A stretch of DNA of 64,000 nucleotides from Caenispirillum bisanense (GTDB taxonomy: Bacteria > Pseudomonadota > Alphaproteobacteria > Rhodospirillales > Rhodospirillaceae): NCBI RefSeq assembly GCF_900230255.1, contig NZ_OCNJ01000004.1, positions 1-64,000 of the forward strand. Direction: 5' to 3'. Positions 15,920 to 24,349 of this stretch are shown piece after piece; positions within the stretch are counted from its first letter, which is position 1, and the number at the start of each line of letters is the position of its first letter. A program made the position numbers and the translations under genes. The notes below the pieces were generated by a model. It was not told the DNA's origin. It saw only the letters and a program-made list of their open reading frames with translations, and did not search any database.

Positions 15920-16605
15920 GCACCGGCGCGGCTGGGGCCGTGGTCGATCTCGCCGCCTTCATCCGCGCTCAAACAGTCCTCACCGCGCCGCCCCTGGTGC
16001 CCGAGGTGCGCCTGCATCTGGCGACCGAGGTGACGCCCCTGTGGCAGGCGACGCAGGACTTCCTCGACGACAACGCCCTGCCGCCGCCCTACTGGGCCTT
16101 CGCCTGGCCCGGCGGCCAGGCCATGACGCGCTGGCTGCTGGACAATCCCGCCGTGTTCCGCCGCCGCCGGGTGCTCGACCTCGCGGCCGGCAGCGGCCTG
16201 ACGGCGGTCGCGCTGGCCGCCGCCGGGGCCGGCGCCGTGGAGGCGGCCGAGATCGACGGCGTGGCGCGCGTCGCCATCGCGCTCAACGCCGCCGCCAACG
16301 GCGCCGCCGTCACGGTCTGCGACGACGACCCCATGGCCCGCCCCGGCTGCCCGTGGCCCGGCGGCCCGTGGGACGTGGTGGCGGCCGGCGACGTCTGTTA
16401 CGAGAAGCCCATGACCGACCGCATGATGCCCTGGCTGCGCGCCTGCGCCGCCGCCGGGGCCTTCGTGGTCATCGCCGACCCCGGGCGCAGCTACCTGCCG
16501 AAAAGCGGGCTGGAGCGCCTCGCCGCCTACACGGTGCCGACCAGCCTCGACCTCGAGGACCGGACACACCGCGACACGGTGGTCTACCGCGTGCTGCCGG
16601 TGTGA
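15916..16605 (+). CDS. Class I SAM-dependent methyltransferase (ETF-beta lysine methyltransferase-like)
   Basis: 229 aa. The segment PPPYWAFAWPGGQAMTRWLL followed by the SAM-binding VLDLAAGSGLTAVALAAAGA is characteristic of the METTL20/EtfBKMT-type protein methyltransferases; AEIDGVARVAIALNAAANG and the post-IV motif AGDVCYEKP complete the pattern. I infer lysine methylation of a protein such as electron-transfer flavoprotein beta. The start is uncertain: TTG at 15916 overlapping the ubiA stop (TTGA), or GTG at 15940. The tight coupling to ubiA points to joint expression, both being linked to electron transport. Confidence 0.8.
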   Translation: MSTGAAGAVVDLAAFIRAQTVLTAPPLVPEVRLHLATEVTPLWQATQDFLDDNALPPPYWAFAWPGGQAMTRWLLDNPAVFRRRRVLDLAAGSGLTAVALAAAGAGAVEAAEIDGVARVAIALNAAANGAAVTVCDDDPMARPGCPWPGGPWDVVAAGDVCYEKPMTDRMMPWLRACAAAGAFVVIADPGRSYLPKSGLERLAAYTVPTSLDLEDRTHRDTVVYRVLPV

Positions 16606-16999
16606 GCCGTCGGGCCGTCGGCGGCGACGGGTGTACACGCCCCGCCGGTGGCACCGTACCGCGACTGCTCTCGCCGACCACCTGGCCGAGAAACCGGGCA
16701 GGCGCACGCTCACCCGACTGCGCCGAACGGTGGAAAACGGCGCTCTTCCGGCGCGCATTACGCACTGAGTGCGGCTTGCCGTCTTGACTTTTGTGTCAAA
16801 AAACCTCAAAAGTTCCGTCACCCGGTGTCCCGTCGCGCGCCGTCGGGATCCGTCCAGCCCGGACCATGACCGGGTGGGATGGCCGCGCGAACCGGACGCA
16901 CCACATCGACCGCCGTCGGAGAGCCCCTCCGGCGGCGGTCGTTCTTTGGGCGGTGCCCAGGCGTTTCCCCGGCAGTGTCACGCCGCGAGGAGGACCGCC
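16606..16999. other. Intergenic region with hairpin leader upstream of udgX
   Basis: About 390 bases without a convincing gene. An AT-richer patch at 16780-16812 (TTGACTTTTGTGTCAA, then CTCAAAAG) stands out and may hold the udgX promoter; TTGAC at 16784 is a possible -35 box and TTGAC/GTCAA form a dyad. Further down, 16907-16914 pairs with 16934-16941 (CGACCGCC/GGCGGTCG) and CGGAG pairs with CTCCG inside, followed by TTCTTT at 16942-16947. This resembles an intrinsic terminator or attenuator about 50 bp ahead of the udgX start codon. Confidence 0.45.
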
Positions 17000-17671
17000 A
17001 TGCCCGCCCCCTTCCCCACCGCCGAGGCCTTCCTCCCGTCCGGGCCGGAGGCGGAGTCGCTCGACGCCCTGCGCCGCGCCGCCGCCGGCTGCCGCGGCTG
17101 CCCGCTCTACGAGAGCGCGACGCAGACGGTGTTCGGGGCCGGGCCGCCGCAGGCCCGCATGATGATGATCGGCGAGCAGCCGGGCGACCAGGAGGACGAG
17201 GCCGGCGCGCCCTTCGTCGGCCCGGCCGGCAGGCTGCTCGACCGGGCGCTGGAGGCCGCGGGCATCGACCGCGAGCTGGTCTACGTCACCAATGCCGTGA
17301 AGCACTTCAAGTGGGAGCCGCGCGGCAAGCGCCGCCTGCACAGGAAGCCGTCGAGCCGCGAGATCAAGGCCTGCACCCCGTGGCTGCGCCAGGAAATGGC
17401 GGCGGTGCGCCCGCGCCTGCTGGTGCCCATGGGCGCGACGGCGGCGCAGGCGCTCATGGGGCCGGCGTTCAAGGTGACGGAACGCCGCGGCGACCTGCTG
17501 CCCTACCGCCCGCTGGGCGCGGCGGCGGAAGACGGCGGCACGGCGGTGGAGCTGATGGCGACGCTGCACCCCTCGGCCCTGCTGCGCGAGCGCGACCCGG
17601 CGCGGCGCGAGGAGAGCTTCGCCACCTTCGTCGCCGACCTGAAACGCGCGGCGCTGGTGCTGGCGGGGTGA
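17000..17671 (+). CDS. UdgX-type uracil-DNA glycosylase (DNA cross-linking)
   Basis: 223 aa, family-4-like uracil-DNA glycosylase fold with a probable 4Fe-4S cluster (CRGCPLY near residue 33 and IKACTPWL near 131). Motif A GEQPGDQEDE and motif B HPSALLR fit the family. The diagnostic feature is the inserted R-loop GKRRLHRKPSSREI: in UdgX the His of the KRRIH motif attacks the sugar after uracil excision and leaves the protein covalently bound to DNA. Here the motif is KRRLH, His retained. NAVKHFKWEPRG precedes the loop as in known UdgX. The start follows an AGGAGG site. It is a monocistronic-looking gene. Confidence 0.9.
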   Translation: MPAPFPTAEAFLPSGPEAESLDALRRAAAGCRGCPLYESATQTVFGAGPPQARMMMIGEQPGDQEDEAGAPFVGPAGRLLDRALEAAGIDRELVYVTNAVKHFKWEPRGKRRLHRKPSSREIKACTPWLRQEMAAVRPRLLVPMGATAAQALMGPAFKVTERRGDLLPYRPLGAAAEDGGTAVELMATLHPSALLRERDPARREESFATFVADLKRAALVLAG

Positions 17672-17712
17672 TTTTGGGGGTGGAGGGGGCGACCGCCGCT
17701 CCTCCCTTCACT

Positions 17713-17830
17713 TGTCATGGCCGGCCTCCGAGCCGGCCATCCACGGCGTGCACGGCGGTAGCCGTGGCGCCGTCCTTCACGGCCGCCGTCGGTGGCGCCG
17801 TGGATGGCCGGATCAAGTCCGGCCATGACA
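17713..17830. repeat. REP-like palindromic element
   Basis: A 118-bp inverted repeat: TGTCATGGCCGG (17713-17724) at one end and CCGGCCATGACA (17819-17830) at the other. Inner arms GCCGGCCATCCACGGCG and CGCCGTGGATGGCCGG extend the symmetry, leaving a variable centre near 17745-17795. Palindromes with ATGGCCGG and GGCCATCCACG are familiar dispersed intergenic repeats of alphaproteobacterial chromosomes. It lies between the 3' ends of convergent genes. Confidence 0.75.
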
Positions 17831-17847
17831 CCTGAAGAGGTTACCTG

Positions 17848-18174
17848 CTACCCCGGCCGGACCTCGCCGACGCGCTTCTCGTCGCGTTCGGCGACCCCGT
17901 CGCGGCGCGGGGTGCGGTCGCGGTGGGCCCAGGCGGCCTGACGCTCGCCGCGGATGCCGGTGATGACGCCGAACACGGCGAAGACCACCAGCGTTCCCCA
18001 GACGAAGCCGAGCACGCCGATGCGCGCCGGGTCGGCGGCGTCCAGCGCGGCAACGTCGATGCCGAGCAGCGCCGGCACGTCCACCACCACCACGGGGACG
18101 TAGACCACCACAAGCCAGAAGAGCAGGCTGGTGATAGCGCCCTTGAACCCGGCCTTCATCTCTCCGATGCGCAT
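17848..18174 (-). CDS. Small membrane protein, function unknown
   Basis: 108 aa with two clear membrane helices (about 14-36 and 54-74: GAITSLLFWLVVVYVPVVVV and IGVLGFVWGTLVVFAVFGVI) and a charged, Arg/Asp-rich C-terminal tail that is likely cytosolic. No family is recognised. It is convergent with udgX across the REP-like element and appears to be transcribed alone. Confidence 0.6.
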   Translation of the reverse strand: MRIGEMKAGFKGAITSLLFWLVVVYVPVVVVDVPALLGIDVAALDAADPARIGVLGFVWGTLVVFAVFGVITGIRGERQAAWAHRDRTPRRDGVAERDEKRVGEVRPG

Positions 18175-18323
18175 CTACGTCCTCCGACCATGCACCGAGA
18201 GTGACCCATGGCACCCGTCGGGTCAACGGACCGAAGGGGGTGGATCCGCGGCGCGCCGCGGTGGCGGAAAGGCACAGGGACCGCCGATGTCGCGGTCGGG
18301 CCGCCGCTTTCTACCGCTTTCGA

Positions 18324-19088
18324 TCACGTCCGGCCGGAGCGGCGCAGGGCGGCCGGCGTGACGCCGCGCTCCTTGCGCAGGGCGCGCGTCAGGGCGGTCT
18401 GGTCGGCGTATCCGCAGGCCTGCGCCACCTCGGCGATGGGCATGGCGCTGCCGGCGAGCAGGGCGCCCGCCCGGTCGAGCCGCACCCGCCGCAGATACTC
18501 CGCCACGCCGCAGCCGAGCGCCCGCCGGAACTCGGCGTGCAGCTGGCTCGGGCCGAGGCCGGCGGCGCGGGCGACGTCGGTGACCGTCAGGGCCTCGCCG
18601 GCGTGCGCTTCCATGAAGGCGGCCGCCGCCGCCACCCGCGCCGGCAGCGCCGCGCCCGCCCCGCCGGCGACGCCGACCGGCTCGGCCGACAGCAGCAGCA
18701 GGTTGAGCGCGTGGTGCGCCGTCGCCGCGTCGGCCGCCCCGCCGGCTTCCTCCAGGTAGCGTAGCAGGTGGCGGGCCGGCTCGGTCAGGGCGAAGAAGGT
18801 GCCGGCCGCCAGCCGCGGCAGCAGGCGGTCGGGCAGGCCGGCGGTGCGGAGCGCGAAGTCGACGACGAGGAAGCGGTTGCCCGCCCCCTCCACCCGGAAG
18901 CGGTGCGGCTGGTGGGGCGGCAGGAACACCCCCTGGCCGTCGCGCACGGTGCCGGTGCGGTCGCCGGCGTGCAGCGGCATGCCGCCCGCCAGCGGCAGGA
19001 CGATCTGGTGGTGGTCGTGGGCGTGCGTATCCTCGACCGCCTTGGGCCGGTAGGACCGCACCTCGACCCGGATGGCGGGCGTGCTCAT
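18324..19088 (-). CDS. AraC-family transcriptional regulator
   Basis: 254 aa. An N-terminal cupin-like ligand domain (about 10-100, with [15 protein letters not shown] and [13 protein letters not shown]) is followed by the tandem AraC helix-turn-helix domain (about 155-250): [21 protein letters not shown], then [21 protein letters not shown] and the final [13 protein letters not shown]. The layout matches regulators of the AraC type that sense small molecules such as amino acids or efflux substrates. It is divergent from trpS, whose start is 135 bp away; no clear target gene is adjacent. Confidence 0.9.
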   Translation of the reverse strand: MSTPAIRVEVRSYRPKAVEDTHAHDHHQIVLPLAGGMPLHAGDRTGTVRDGQGVFLPPHQPHRFRVEGAGNRFLVVDFALRTAGLPDRLLPRLAAGTFFALTEPARHLLRYLEEAGGAADAATAHHALNLLLLSAEPVGVAGGAGAALPARVAAAAAFMEAHAGEALTVTDVARAAGLGPSQLHAEFRRALGCGVAEYLRRVRLDRAGALLAGSAMPIAEVAQACGYADQTALTRALRKERGVTPAALRRSGRT

Positions 19089-19222
19089 GCCCCGAGGATC
19101 GGTCGTGCAGGGCCGGGTGGCAAGAGCCGCGGTTGACGCCTCGGCACGGCTGGGCTACCTCCGTCCCCGGGCCGGCCCTCCACCCGCCGGCGACACCCAC
19201 AGCCAGACGGAACACACACACG

Positions 19223-20221
19223 ATGAGCCGCATCTTTTCGGGCGTTCAGCCCACGGGCAACCTGCACCTCGGCAACTACCTCGGCGCCATCCGCAACTGG
19301 GTGCGGCTGCAGAACGAGTACGAGTGCATCTTCTGCGTCGTCGACATGCATGCCATCACCGTCTGGCAGGACCCCGCCGCGCTGACCCAGGCGACGCGCG
19401 AGGTGACCGCGAGCTTCATCGCCGCCGGCATCGACCCGGAAAAGCAGGTGCTGTTCAACCAGTCGGCGGTCGCCGGCCATGCGCAGCTCGCCTGGGTGTT
19501 CAACTGCGTCGCCCGCATCGGCTGGCTGAACCGCATGACCCAGTTCAAGGAAAAGGCCGGCAAGAACCGCGAGAACGCGAGCGTCGGCCTTTATGCCTAC
19601 CCGAACCTCATGGCCGCCGACATCCTGCTCTACAAGGCCACCCACGTGCCGGTGGGCGAGGACCAGAAGCAGCACCTGGAACTGGCGCGCGACATCGCCC
19701 AGAAGTTCAACACCGATTTCGGCCGCGAGGTCTTCCCGCAGCCCGAGCCGCTGATCTTCGGCGCCGGCACCCGCGTCATGTCCCTGCGCGACGGCACCGC
19801 CAAGATGAGCAAGTCGGCGGAAAGCGACTATTCGCGCATCAACATGACCGACGACGCCGACACCATCGCGCAGAAGATCCGCAAGGCCAAGACCGACCCC
19901 GAGCCGCTGCCGACCGACGCCGACGGCTTCGAGGGCCGCGCCGAGGCCCGCAACCTGGTGAACATCTACGCGGCCCTGCGCGACGTGTCGTTCAGCGAGG
20001 CGGTGGCCGAAGTGGGCGGCAAGCCCTTCAGCGAGTTCAAGGGCATCCTGACCGACGTGGCGGTGGACGTGCTCGGCCCCATCAACGCCGAGATGAAGCG
20101 CCTGCTCGCCGCCCCGGCCGAGATCGACGCCATTCTGGCCCGCGGGGCGGAGCGCGCCCGCGCCATCGCCCAGCCGGTCATCGACGAGGTCTACGATACG
20201 GTAGGCTTCCTGCGTCCGTAA
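19223..20221 (+). CDS. trpS: Tryptophan-tRNA ligase
   Basis: 332 aa class I aminoacyl-tRNA synthetase charging tRNA-Trp. The HIGH-type signature is [14 protein letters not shown] at residues 9-22 and the KMSKS loop is AKMSKSAES near residue 195; [19 protein letters not shown] is the usual connecting motif. Length and start ([12 protein letters not shown]) match bacterial TrpS. A strong hairpin directly after the stop codon (20233-20267) should end the transcript. Confidence 0.97.
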   Translation: MSRIFSGVQPTGNLHLGNYLGAIRNWVRLQNEYECIFCVVDMHAITVWQDPAALTQATREVTASFIAAGIDPEKQVLFNQSAVAGHAQLAWVFNCVARIGWLNRMTQFKEKAGKNRENASVGLYAYPNLMAADILLYKATHVPVGEDQKQHLELARDIAQKFNTDFGREVFPQPEPLIFGAGTRVMSLRDGTAKMSKSAESDYSRINMTDDADTIAQKIRKAKTDPEPLPTDADGFEGRAEARNLVNIYAALRDVSFSEAVAEVGGKPFSEFKGILTDVAVDVLGPINAEMKRLLAAPAEIDAILARGAERARAIAQPVIDEVYDTVGFLRP

Positions 20222-20232
20222 GGCGTGTGGTC

Positions 20233-20267
20233 GACAGGCGGGGGCTTCCCCAAAGCCCCCGCCTGTC
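20233..20267 (+). terminator. Strong hairpin downstream of trpS
   Basis: A perfect 15-bp stem, GACAGGCGGGGGCTT (20233-20247) with AAGCCCCCGCCTGTC (20253-20267), and a 5-base loop, begins 11 bp after the trpS stop. There is no T-run, only CTATGACTTGT after it, so termination may be GC-driven. Confidence 0.65.
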
Positions 20268-20309
20268 CTATGACTTGTCGGACGCCAACCATTCCGGCCG
20301 CCGCCTCTC

Positions 20310-21104
20310 ATGCCGATCGCCGTCGTCCGCCGCCCCTGGTCCCCGCTCCGCCTGCTCGGCCTGATCGCCGCGGTCGTCGGGGCGCTGTGGGCGGGGGCCA
20401 TGGCGGTGCGCGCCGTGGAGCAGCCGCTGGTCGCCGACCTGTCCAAGCATCTGGTCGCCATCACCACCGGTTTCGCCGGCACCGACGTGCTGCTGTTCGG
20501 CGCCACCGACGGGCCGGGCGACGTGGTGCTGGTGGTGCGCGGGCCGGAACAGCCGGTCATGGTGCGCAAGAAGGACAAGGTCGCCGGCCTCATCTGGGCC
20601 AATACGGAGTCGGTGGCCTTCGAGGGCGTGCCCAGCTTCTACAAGGTCGCCGCCTCGCGCGACTTCGCCGACTTCCTGCCCGAGGGCCTGCGCGAGCGCC
20701 ATCGCATCGGCACCGACAACCTGGACCTGCGCCCCGAGCAGGACGAGGACATCACCCCCGCCGAACACGCCGCCTTCCGCGAAGCCCTGGTGCGCCTGAA
20801 GACGGAAGCCGGGCTCTACCTGGAGAAAGAGGACGGGGTGCGCATGCTGGCCAACCGGCTGTTCCGCTCCGAGCTGTACTTCCCGTCCAACGTGCCCACC
20901 GGCACCTACATGGTGGAGGTCTACCTGGTGCGCGAAGGCGAGGTGGTGTCGGCGGAAATCACCCCGCTGGTCATCAGCAAGGTGGGCATCGGCGCCGAGA
21001 TCTTCCATTTCGCCTACAATCAGTCCGTCCTATATGGAATGGCGGCCATCGCGCTGGCCGTGTTCGCCGGCTGGCTGGCCGGCGTCATCTACCGCAAGAC
21101 CTGA
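20310..21104 (+). CDS. TIGR02186 / Alph_Pro_TM family membrane protein
   Basis: 264 aa. An N-terminal signal or anchor helix (about 13-35) and a C-terminal membrane helix (about 240-260) enclose a periplasmic beta-rich domain. VADLSKHLVAITTGFAGTDVLLFGA and the ending LYGMAAIALAVFAGWLAGVIYRK agree with the alphaproteobacterial transmembrane family annotated as TIGR02186. Members often lie next to TauE/SafE-type sulfite or sulfonate exporters, but none is seen here, and the function is not established. It is followed after 13 bp by a universal stress protein gene. Confidence 0.82.
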   Translation: MPIAVVRRPWSPLRLLGLIAAVVGALWAGAMAVRAVEQPLVADLSKHLVAITTGFAGTDVLLFGATDGPGDVVLVVRGPEQPVMVRKKDKVAGLIWANTESVAFEGVPSFYKVAASRDFADFLPEGLRERHRIGTDNLDLRPEQDEDITPAEHAAFREALVRLKTEAGLYLEKEDGVRMLANRLFRSELYFPSNVPTGTYMVEVYLVREGEVVSAEITPLVISKVGIGAEIFHFAYNQSVLYGMAAIALAVFAGWLAGVIYRKT

Positions 21105-21117
21105 CGGAGTTCCCATC

Positions 21118-21633
21118 GTGACCGACCCCCTGCCGCCCTGCGCCGCCCCGGTGCCGGAGCCCGGCCACGACCGGCCGCGCACCTTCCTGGTGGTCGTCGA
21201 CGAGACGGAGGAAATGCACGCCGCCCTGCTGTTCGCCGCCATGCGGGCCCGCTCCACCGGCGGCGTCGTGGCCCTGCTGAAGGTGGTGGAGCCGGCCGAG
21301 TTCCACCACTTCGCCGCCATCGGCGCCCGCATGCAGGACGAAAGCCGCGACGAGGCCGAGCAACTGCTGCAACGCCTGGCGGCCGAGGTCGTGCAGTTGT
21401 GCGGCCGCATGCCCATCCTCTACATCCGCGAGGGCAAGGCGCAGGACGAGCTTCTGAAGCTCATCGACGAGCAGCCCGACATCTCCATCCTCGTGCTCGC
21501 CGCCGGCACCGGGCCGGAAGGGCCGGGGCCGCTGGTCTCGGCGCTGACCGGGCGCATGTCCACCCGCCTGCACGTGCCGATGACCATCGTGCCCGGCACC
21601 CTGTCGGACGAGGACATCCTGCGTCTGGCTTGA
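21118..21633 (+). CDS. Universal stress protein family protein
   Basis: 171 aa. The UspA alpha/beta fold is recognisable: TFLVVVDETEEMHAALLFAAMRA at the first strand and helix, GGVVALLKVVEPAEF, and the late ILVLAAGTGPEGPGPLVSALTGRMSTRLHVPMTIVP region, which resembles the ATP-binding glycine segment. Start is a GTG at 21118 with ACGGAG upstream; no ATG is in a better position. It is probably co-transcribed with the TIGR02186 gene. Role inferred from the family: stress survival, nucleotide-dependent. Confidence 0.85.
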   Translation: MTDPLPPCAAPVPEPGHDRPRTFLVVVDETEEMHAALLFAAMRARSTGGVVALLKVVEPAEFHHFAAIGARMQDESRDEAEQLLQRLAAEVVQLCGRMPILYIREGKAQDELLKLIDEQPDISILVLAAGTGPEGPGPLVSALTGRMSTRLHVPMTIVPGTLSDEDILRLA

Positions 21634-21750
21634 CCTTTCCCGGTGCTTGGACCACATAACGACCAAGCCGATCACTCAAGAATAGCGGGCGGACGGACGG
21701 TCGAAGGCGGCCGCCGGGCGACCCGACGACCGACACGAGGGGTGCCCAGA

Positions 21751-22314
21751 ATGTTCATCCAGACCGAGCCGACGCCCAATCCCGCGACGCTGAAGTTCCT
21801 GCCCGGCCGTCAGGTCATGCCGGCCGGCACCGCCGACTTCACCAGCCCCGAGGCCGCCGAGCCGTCGCCCCTGGCGGCGCGCCTGTTCGGCGTGTCCGGC
21901 GTCACCGGCGTGTTCCTGGGCGCCGACTTCGTGACCATCACCAAGGCCGAGGGCGAGGACTGGCAGATCCTCAAGCCCATGATCCTCGGCGCCATCATGG
22001 AACACTACACCAGCGGCGCGCCGGTCATGACCGGCGCCACCACCGCCGGCCCCGGCGGGGCCGAGGACGGCGGCGAGGACGACGACGAGATCGTCGTGCA
22101 GATCAAGGAACTGATCGACACCCGCGTGCGCCCCGTGGTGGCCCGCGACGGCGGCGACATCGTGTTCCGCGGCTTCCGCGACGGCGTCGTCTACCTGCAC
22201 ATGCAGGGCTCGTGCTCGGGCTGCCCCAGCTCCACCATGACCCTGAAGAACGGCATCGAGAACATGCTGCGCCACTTCGTTCCCGAGGTCCGGCTGGTGG
22301 AAGCGGTGAACTGA
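21751..22314 (+). CDS. NFU-type iron-sulfur cluster carrier/scaffold
   Basis: 187 aa. The N-terminal Nfu_N domain (about 1-88: MFIQTEPTPNPATLKFLPG) is joined by an acidic linker (GGAEDGGEDDDE) to the NifU-like C-terminal domain with the cluster-binding CxxC in MQGSCSGCPSSTMTLKNGI. Proteins of this build deliver 4Fe-4S clusters to target enzymes in alphaproteobacteria and mitochondria (NFU1). The ATG at 21751 follows GAGGGG. The gene is followed by a hairpin at 22347-22373. Confidence 0.95.
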   Translation: MFIQTEPTPNPATLKFLPGRQVMPAGTADFTSPEAAEPSPLAARLFGVSGVTGVFLGADFVTITKAEGEDWQILKPMILGAIMEHYTSGAPVMTGATTAGPGGAEDGGEDDDEIVVQIKELIDTRVRPVVARDGGDIVFRGFRDGVVYLHMQGSCSGCPSSTMTLKNGIENMLRHFVPEVRLVEAVN

Positions 22315-22346
22315 CCGCAGCCGCCGCGACTCGCGACACGACCGCC

Positions 22347-22373
22347 GACGGCCGGGCCCTGCGCCCGGCCGTC
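22347..22373 (+). terminator. Hairpin downstream of the NFU gene
   Basis: GACGGCCGGG (22347-22356), loop CCCTGCG, CCCGGCCGTC (22364-22373), 33 bp after the NFU stop. It is followed by TGGCATTTCGGGG, a poor T-tract. The intergenic region 22315-22674 otherwise contains no gene, only this hairpin and the promoter at 22454. Confidence 0.6.
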
Positions 22374-22453
22374 TGGCATTTCGGGGGCAGGCCGCGACTC
22401 GGCGGAACCCTTCGGCCGGGGCCACCCCTCGGTCTTTCGGCGTAGGTTCCGCA

Positions 22454-22481
22454 TTGACGGCGGGTGCGTGAGTCGTATCAT
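22454..22481 (+). promoter_or_regulatory. Sigma70-type promoter for the glucosaminidase gene
   Basis: -35 TTGACG (22454-22459), 16-bp spacer, -10 TATCAT (22476-22481). Both boxes are close to consensus, which stands out in this GC-rich DNA. It would give a leader of about 185 nt before the start codon at 22675. Confidence 0.55.
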
Positions 22482-22674
22482 CCCCGGCGCGAGCACCGGT
22501 GCGGGGTGGGCGGGCTATCCGCCGCCGCCGGTGCCACGAGCGCCGCCGCATCGTCGGCGGCACCCCGCCGGACCCGGTGGATCGGGAAGTGAATGGGGGA
22601 CCGTCCGGCTTGCAGGCAGTGCGACCGCTCGCGCCAAGGCGCGGTCGCCGGCCGACCAGAGAAGAGACCACGGA

Positions 22675-23784
22675 ATGAGGACGACGACTCCGACGTCCGG
22701 TCGATGGTTCGACCGTTTTGCTCTTGGCTTGCTGGGGACGTGCGTGCTGACGCTCTACGGCGCCACCCTGGCCGAACTGGCCACGCCCTACCTGCCCGGT
22801 GCGCCGGCGCGCGGCGAGGTTGGCACGGCCCTGTCCGGCAGCGTGCCGGCGCTGCGCTACACCTTCACCTCCGACGGGCAGGAAGCGCGCACCCTGCAGC
22901 CGGCCGCCATGACCAAGGTGTCCTTCCCGGCGCCCGAGCCCCTGCCCGTGCGCCTGCCCGGCGACGGCTTCGCCGAACGCCCCCGCCTCGCCAGCGCCGA
23001 GACGGTGCGCGAGGTGGCGCGCCTCTACGACGCCCTCGGCTACGACCTGGAGCGCGTGGCGACCGGTGTCAGCGTGCCGCGCCTCTACCTCGCCACCGTG
23101 CCCGACGACATGCCGGTGGTGGACGACATCGAGACGCGCAAGAGCGTCTTCATCCGCTCCATGCTGCCGCTGATCCTGCGGGTGAACGAGGAAGTGGCGC
23201 GCGACCGCGCCCGCCTGATCGAGATCGACGCCCGCCTGAAGTCCGGCGAAGGCGTCCACCGCACCGACATGGCGTGGGTCAGCGAACTGGCCGACTCCTA
23301 CGGGATCCGCGACGCCGATATCCCGAAGCTGCTGCGCAAGGTGGACGTGGTGCCGCCGTCGCTGGCGCTCGCCCAGGCCATCGAGGAAAGCGGCTGGGGC
23401 ACCTCGCGCTTCGCCCGCGAGGCCAACGCCCTGTTCGGCCAGTGGACGACCAAGAGCCACGTGCCCGGCATCAAGACCTACGTGTCGCCGAGCGACCCCA
23501 ACTACAACAACCGCATCCGCGCCTTCCCGAGCCTGCTGGACGCCGTGCGGTCCTATGTGCGCAACTTGAACACCCACCGCGCCTACGCCGAGTTCCGCGA
23601 GGAACGCGCCCGCCAGCGCCGCGCCGGGACCGAGTTGAACGGCCACGCCCTGGCCGGCCACCTGCACTTCTATTCCGAGCGCGGGCCGGACTACATCGCG
23701 ACGCTGCGCGAGATCATGCGCGCCAACGCGCTGGCCGACCTGGACGGCACCCGCCTCGGGCGCCAGCTGGCTGCCCTGCCGTGA
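22675..23784 (+). CDS. Bax-like glucosaminidase (peptidoglycan hydrolase)
   Basis: 369 aa. An N-terminal membrane anchor (about 17-35) precedes a linker and a C-terminal glucosaminidase domain (about 205-345) of the E. coli Bax type. The catalytic Glu is expected in LALAQAIEESGWGTSRFA; ANALFGQWTT, the YNNRIRAFPSLLDAVRSYVRNLN segment (given here in two adjoining parts) and LNTHRAYAEFR follow as in the family. It should cleave glycan strands of peptidoglycan from the periplasmic face. A good promoter lies at 22454; the start ATG at 22675 is the first in frame with the anchor helix. Confidence 0.88.
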   Translation: MRTTTPTSGRWFDRFALGLLGTCVLTLYGATLAELATPYLPGAPARGEVGTALSGSVPALRYTFTSDGQEARTLQPAAMTKVSFPAPEPLPVRLPGDGFAERPRLASAETVREVARLYDALGYDLERVATGVSVPRLYLATVPDDMPVVDDIETRKSVFIRSMLPLILRVNEEVARDRARLIEIDARLKSGEGVHRTDMAWVSELADSYGIRDADIPKLLRKVDVVPPSLALAQAIEESGWGTSRFAREANALFGQWTTKSHVPGIKTYVSPSDPNYNNRIRAFPSLLDAVRSYVRNLNTHRAYAEFREERARQRRAGTELNGHALAGHLHFYSERGPDYIATLREIMRANALADLDGTRLGRQLAALP

Positions 23785-23863
23785 CCGGGGGCGCCCCCGC
23801 GAAAGCGGCGCAAGCGCCTGCAAACGCTGGAGAATCACCGCGACAAAAAGGTGAAATCGGCTG

Positions 23864-23892
23864 TTGCAAGGTCCGGCACTCCCTTATATAGT
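23864..23892 (+). promoter_or_regulatory. tRNA-Ser promoter
   Basis: -35 TTGCAA (23864-23869), 17-bp spacer, -10 TATAGT (23887-23892), giving a start near 23899, about 57 nt before the mature tRNA. A hairpin CCGGCACT/AGTGCCGG overlaps the -10 region. Confidence 0.7.
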
Positions 23893-23955
23893 GCCGGCCT
23901 TCCAGGCGGGGGACCGCAGCGCCGCAAGGCCGCGACACAGTCCCCCGATCCTTGC

Positions 23956-24048
23956 GGAGGGGTGGCCGAGTGGTTGAAGGCGCACGCCTGGAAAGTGTGT
24001 ATACGGTGTTGAGCCGTATCGAGGGTTCGAATCCCTCTCCCTCCGCCA
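23956..24048 (+). tRNA. tRNA-Ser (anticodon GGA)
   Basis: 93 nt including an encoded CCA. Acceptor 5' strand GGAGGGG pairs with TCCCTCC, discriminator G, then CCA. TGGCCGAGTGG is the D-arm typical of tRNA-Ser; the anticodon loop CTGGAAA gives anticodon GGA, reading UCC and UCU; a long variable arm (TACGGTGTTGAGCCGTA) follows, as expected for a class II tRNA; GGTTCGAATCC is the T-loop region. Confidence 0.96.
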
Positions 24049-24059
24049 GAATTCTGCAT

Positions 24060-24103
24060 CGAGCCCTCGTGAGGACGCCCTCCTCCGGGGGCTCGGTCGT
24101 TTC
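24060..24103 (+). terminator. Probable terminator of tRNA-Ser
   Basis: Two nested stems: CGAGCCC (24060-24066) with GGGCTCG (24089-24095), and inside GAGGA with TCCTC. GTCGTTTC follows. It begins 12 nt after the CCA end of the tRNA. Confidence 0.55.
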
Positions 24104-24349
24104 CGGCCTCTGGTGACACCTCCCTCCCCCTCCCGGCGGCGCTCACGATTGCGCGACCGGGTGTAATCGACACGCCCCCTCACGACCTCGTGACGTGACA
24201 ATCCGGCGGCTTTTATTTCGCGGATTCCAAGTAACGACCTTGTGAAACGTCTACCGAGACTTCGAAGGTGACTCTCCCGACTTCCTGAACGACAGTGATC
24301 TGGCAGACCATTCTGCTGCCAATCAAATGGACGACAGGGAGTTCCCGCA
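24104..24349. other. Bufferin operon upstream region
   Basis: No gene seen. The AT content rises towards the bufA start, as expected for a promoter region. GTAACG at 24231-24236, with CCGAGA 17 bp further on, loosely resembles the GTAAC-type -35 boxes of ECF sigma factors that control bufferin genes in Caulobacter, but the match is too weak to claim. A dyad GGCAG-N9-CTGCC lies around 24302-24320 close to the start codon and could be an operator. Confidence 0.35.

Noticed and set aside
16784-16812. Complete sigma70 promoter before udgX
   Set aside because: TTGACT is a good -35 box, but no acceptable -10 box lies 16-18 bp downstream.
24231-24266. ECF-sigma promoter of the Caulobacter SigF type for the bufferin operon
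   Set aside because: GTAACG is present but the paired CGAA box is 26 bp away instead of about 16; the alternative CCGA match is too weak to annotate as a promoter.
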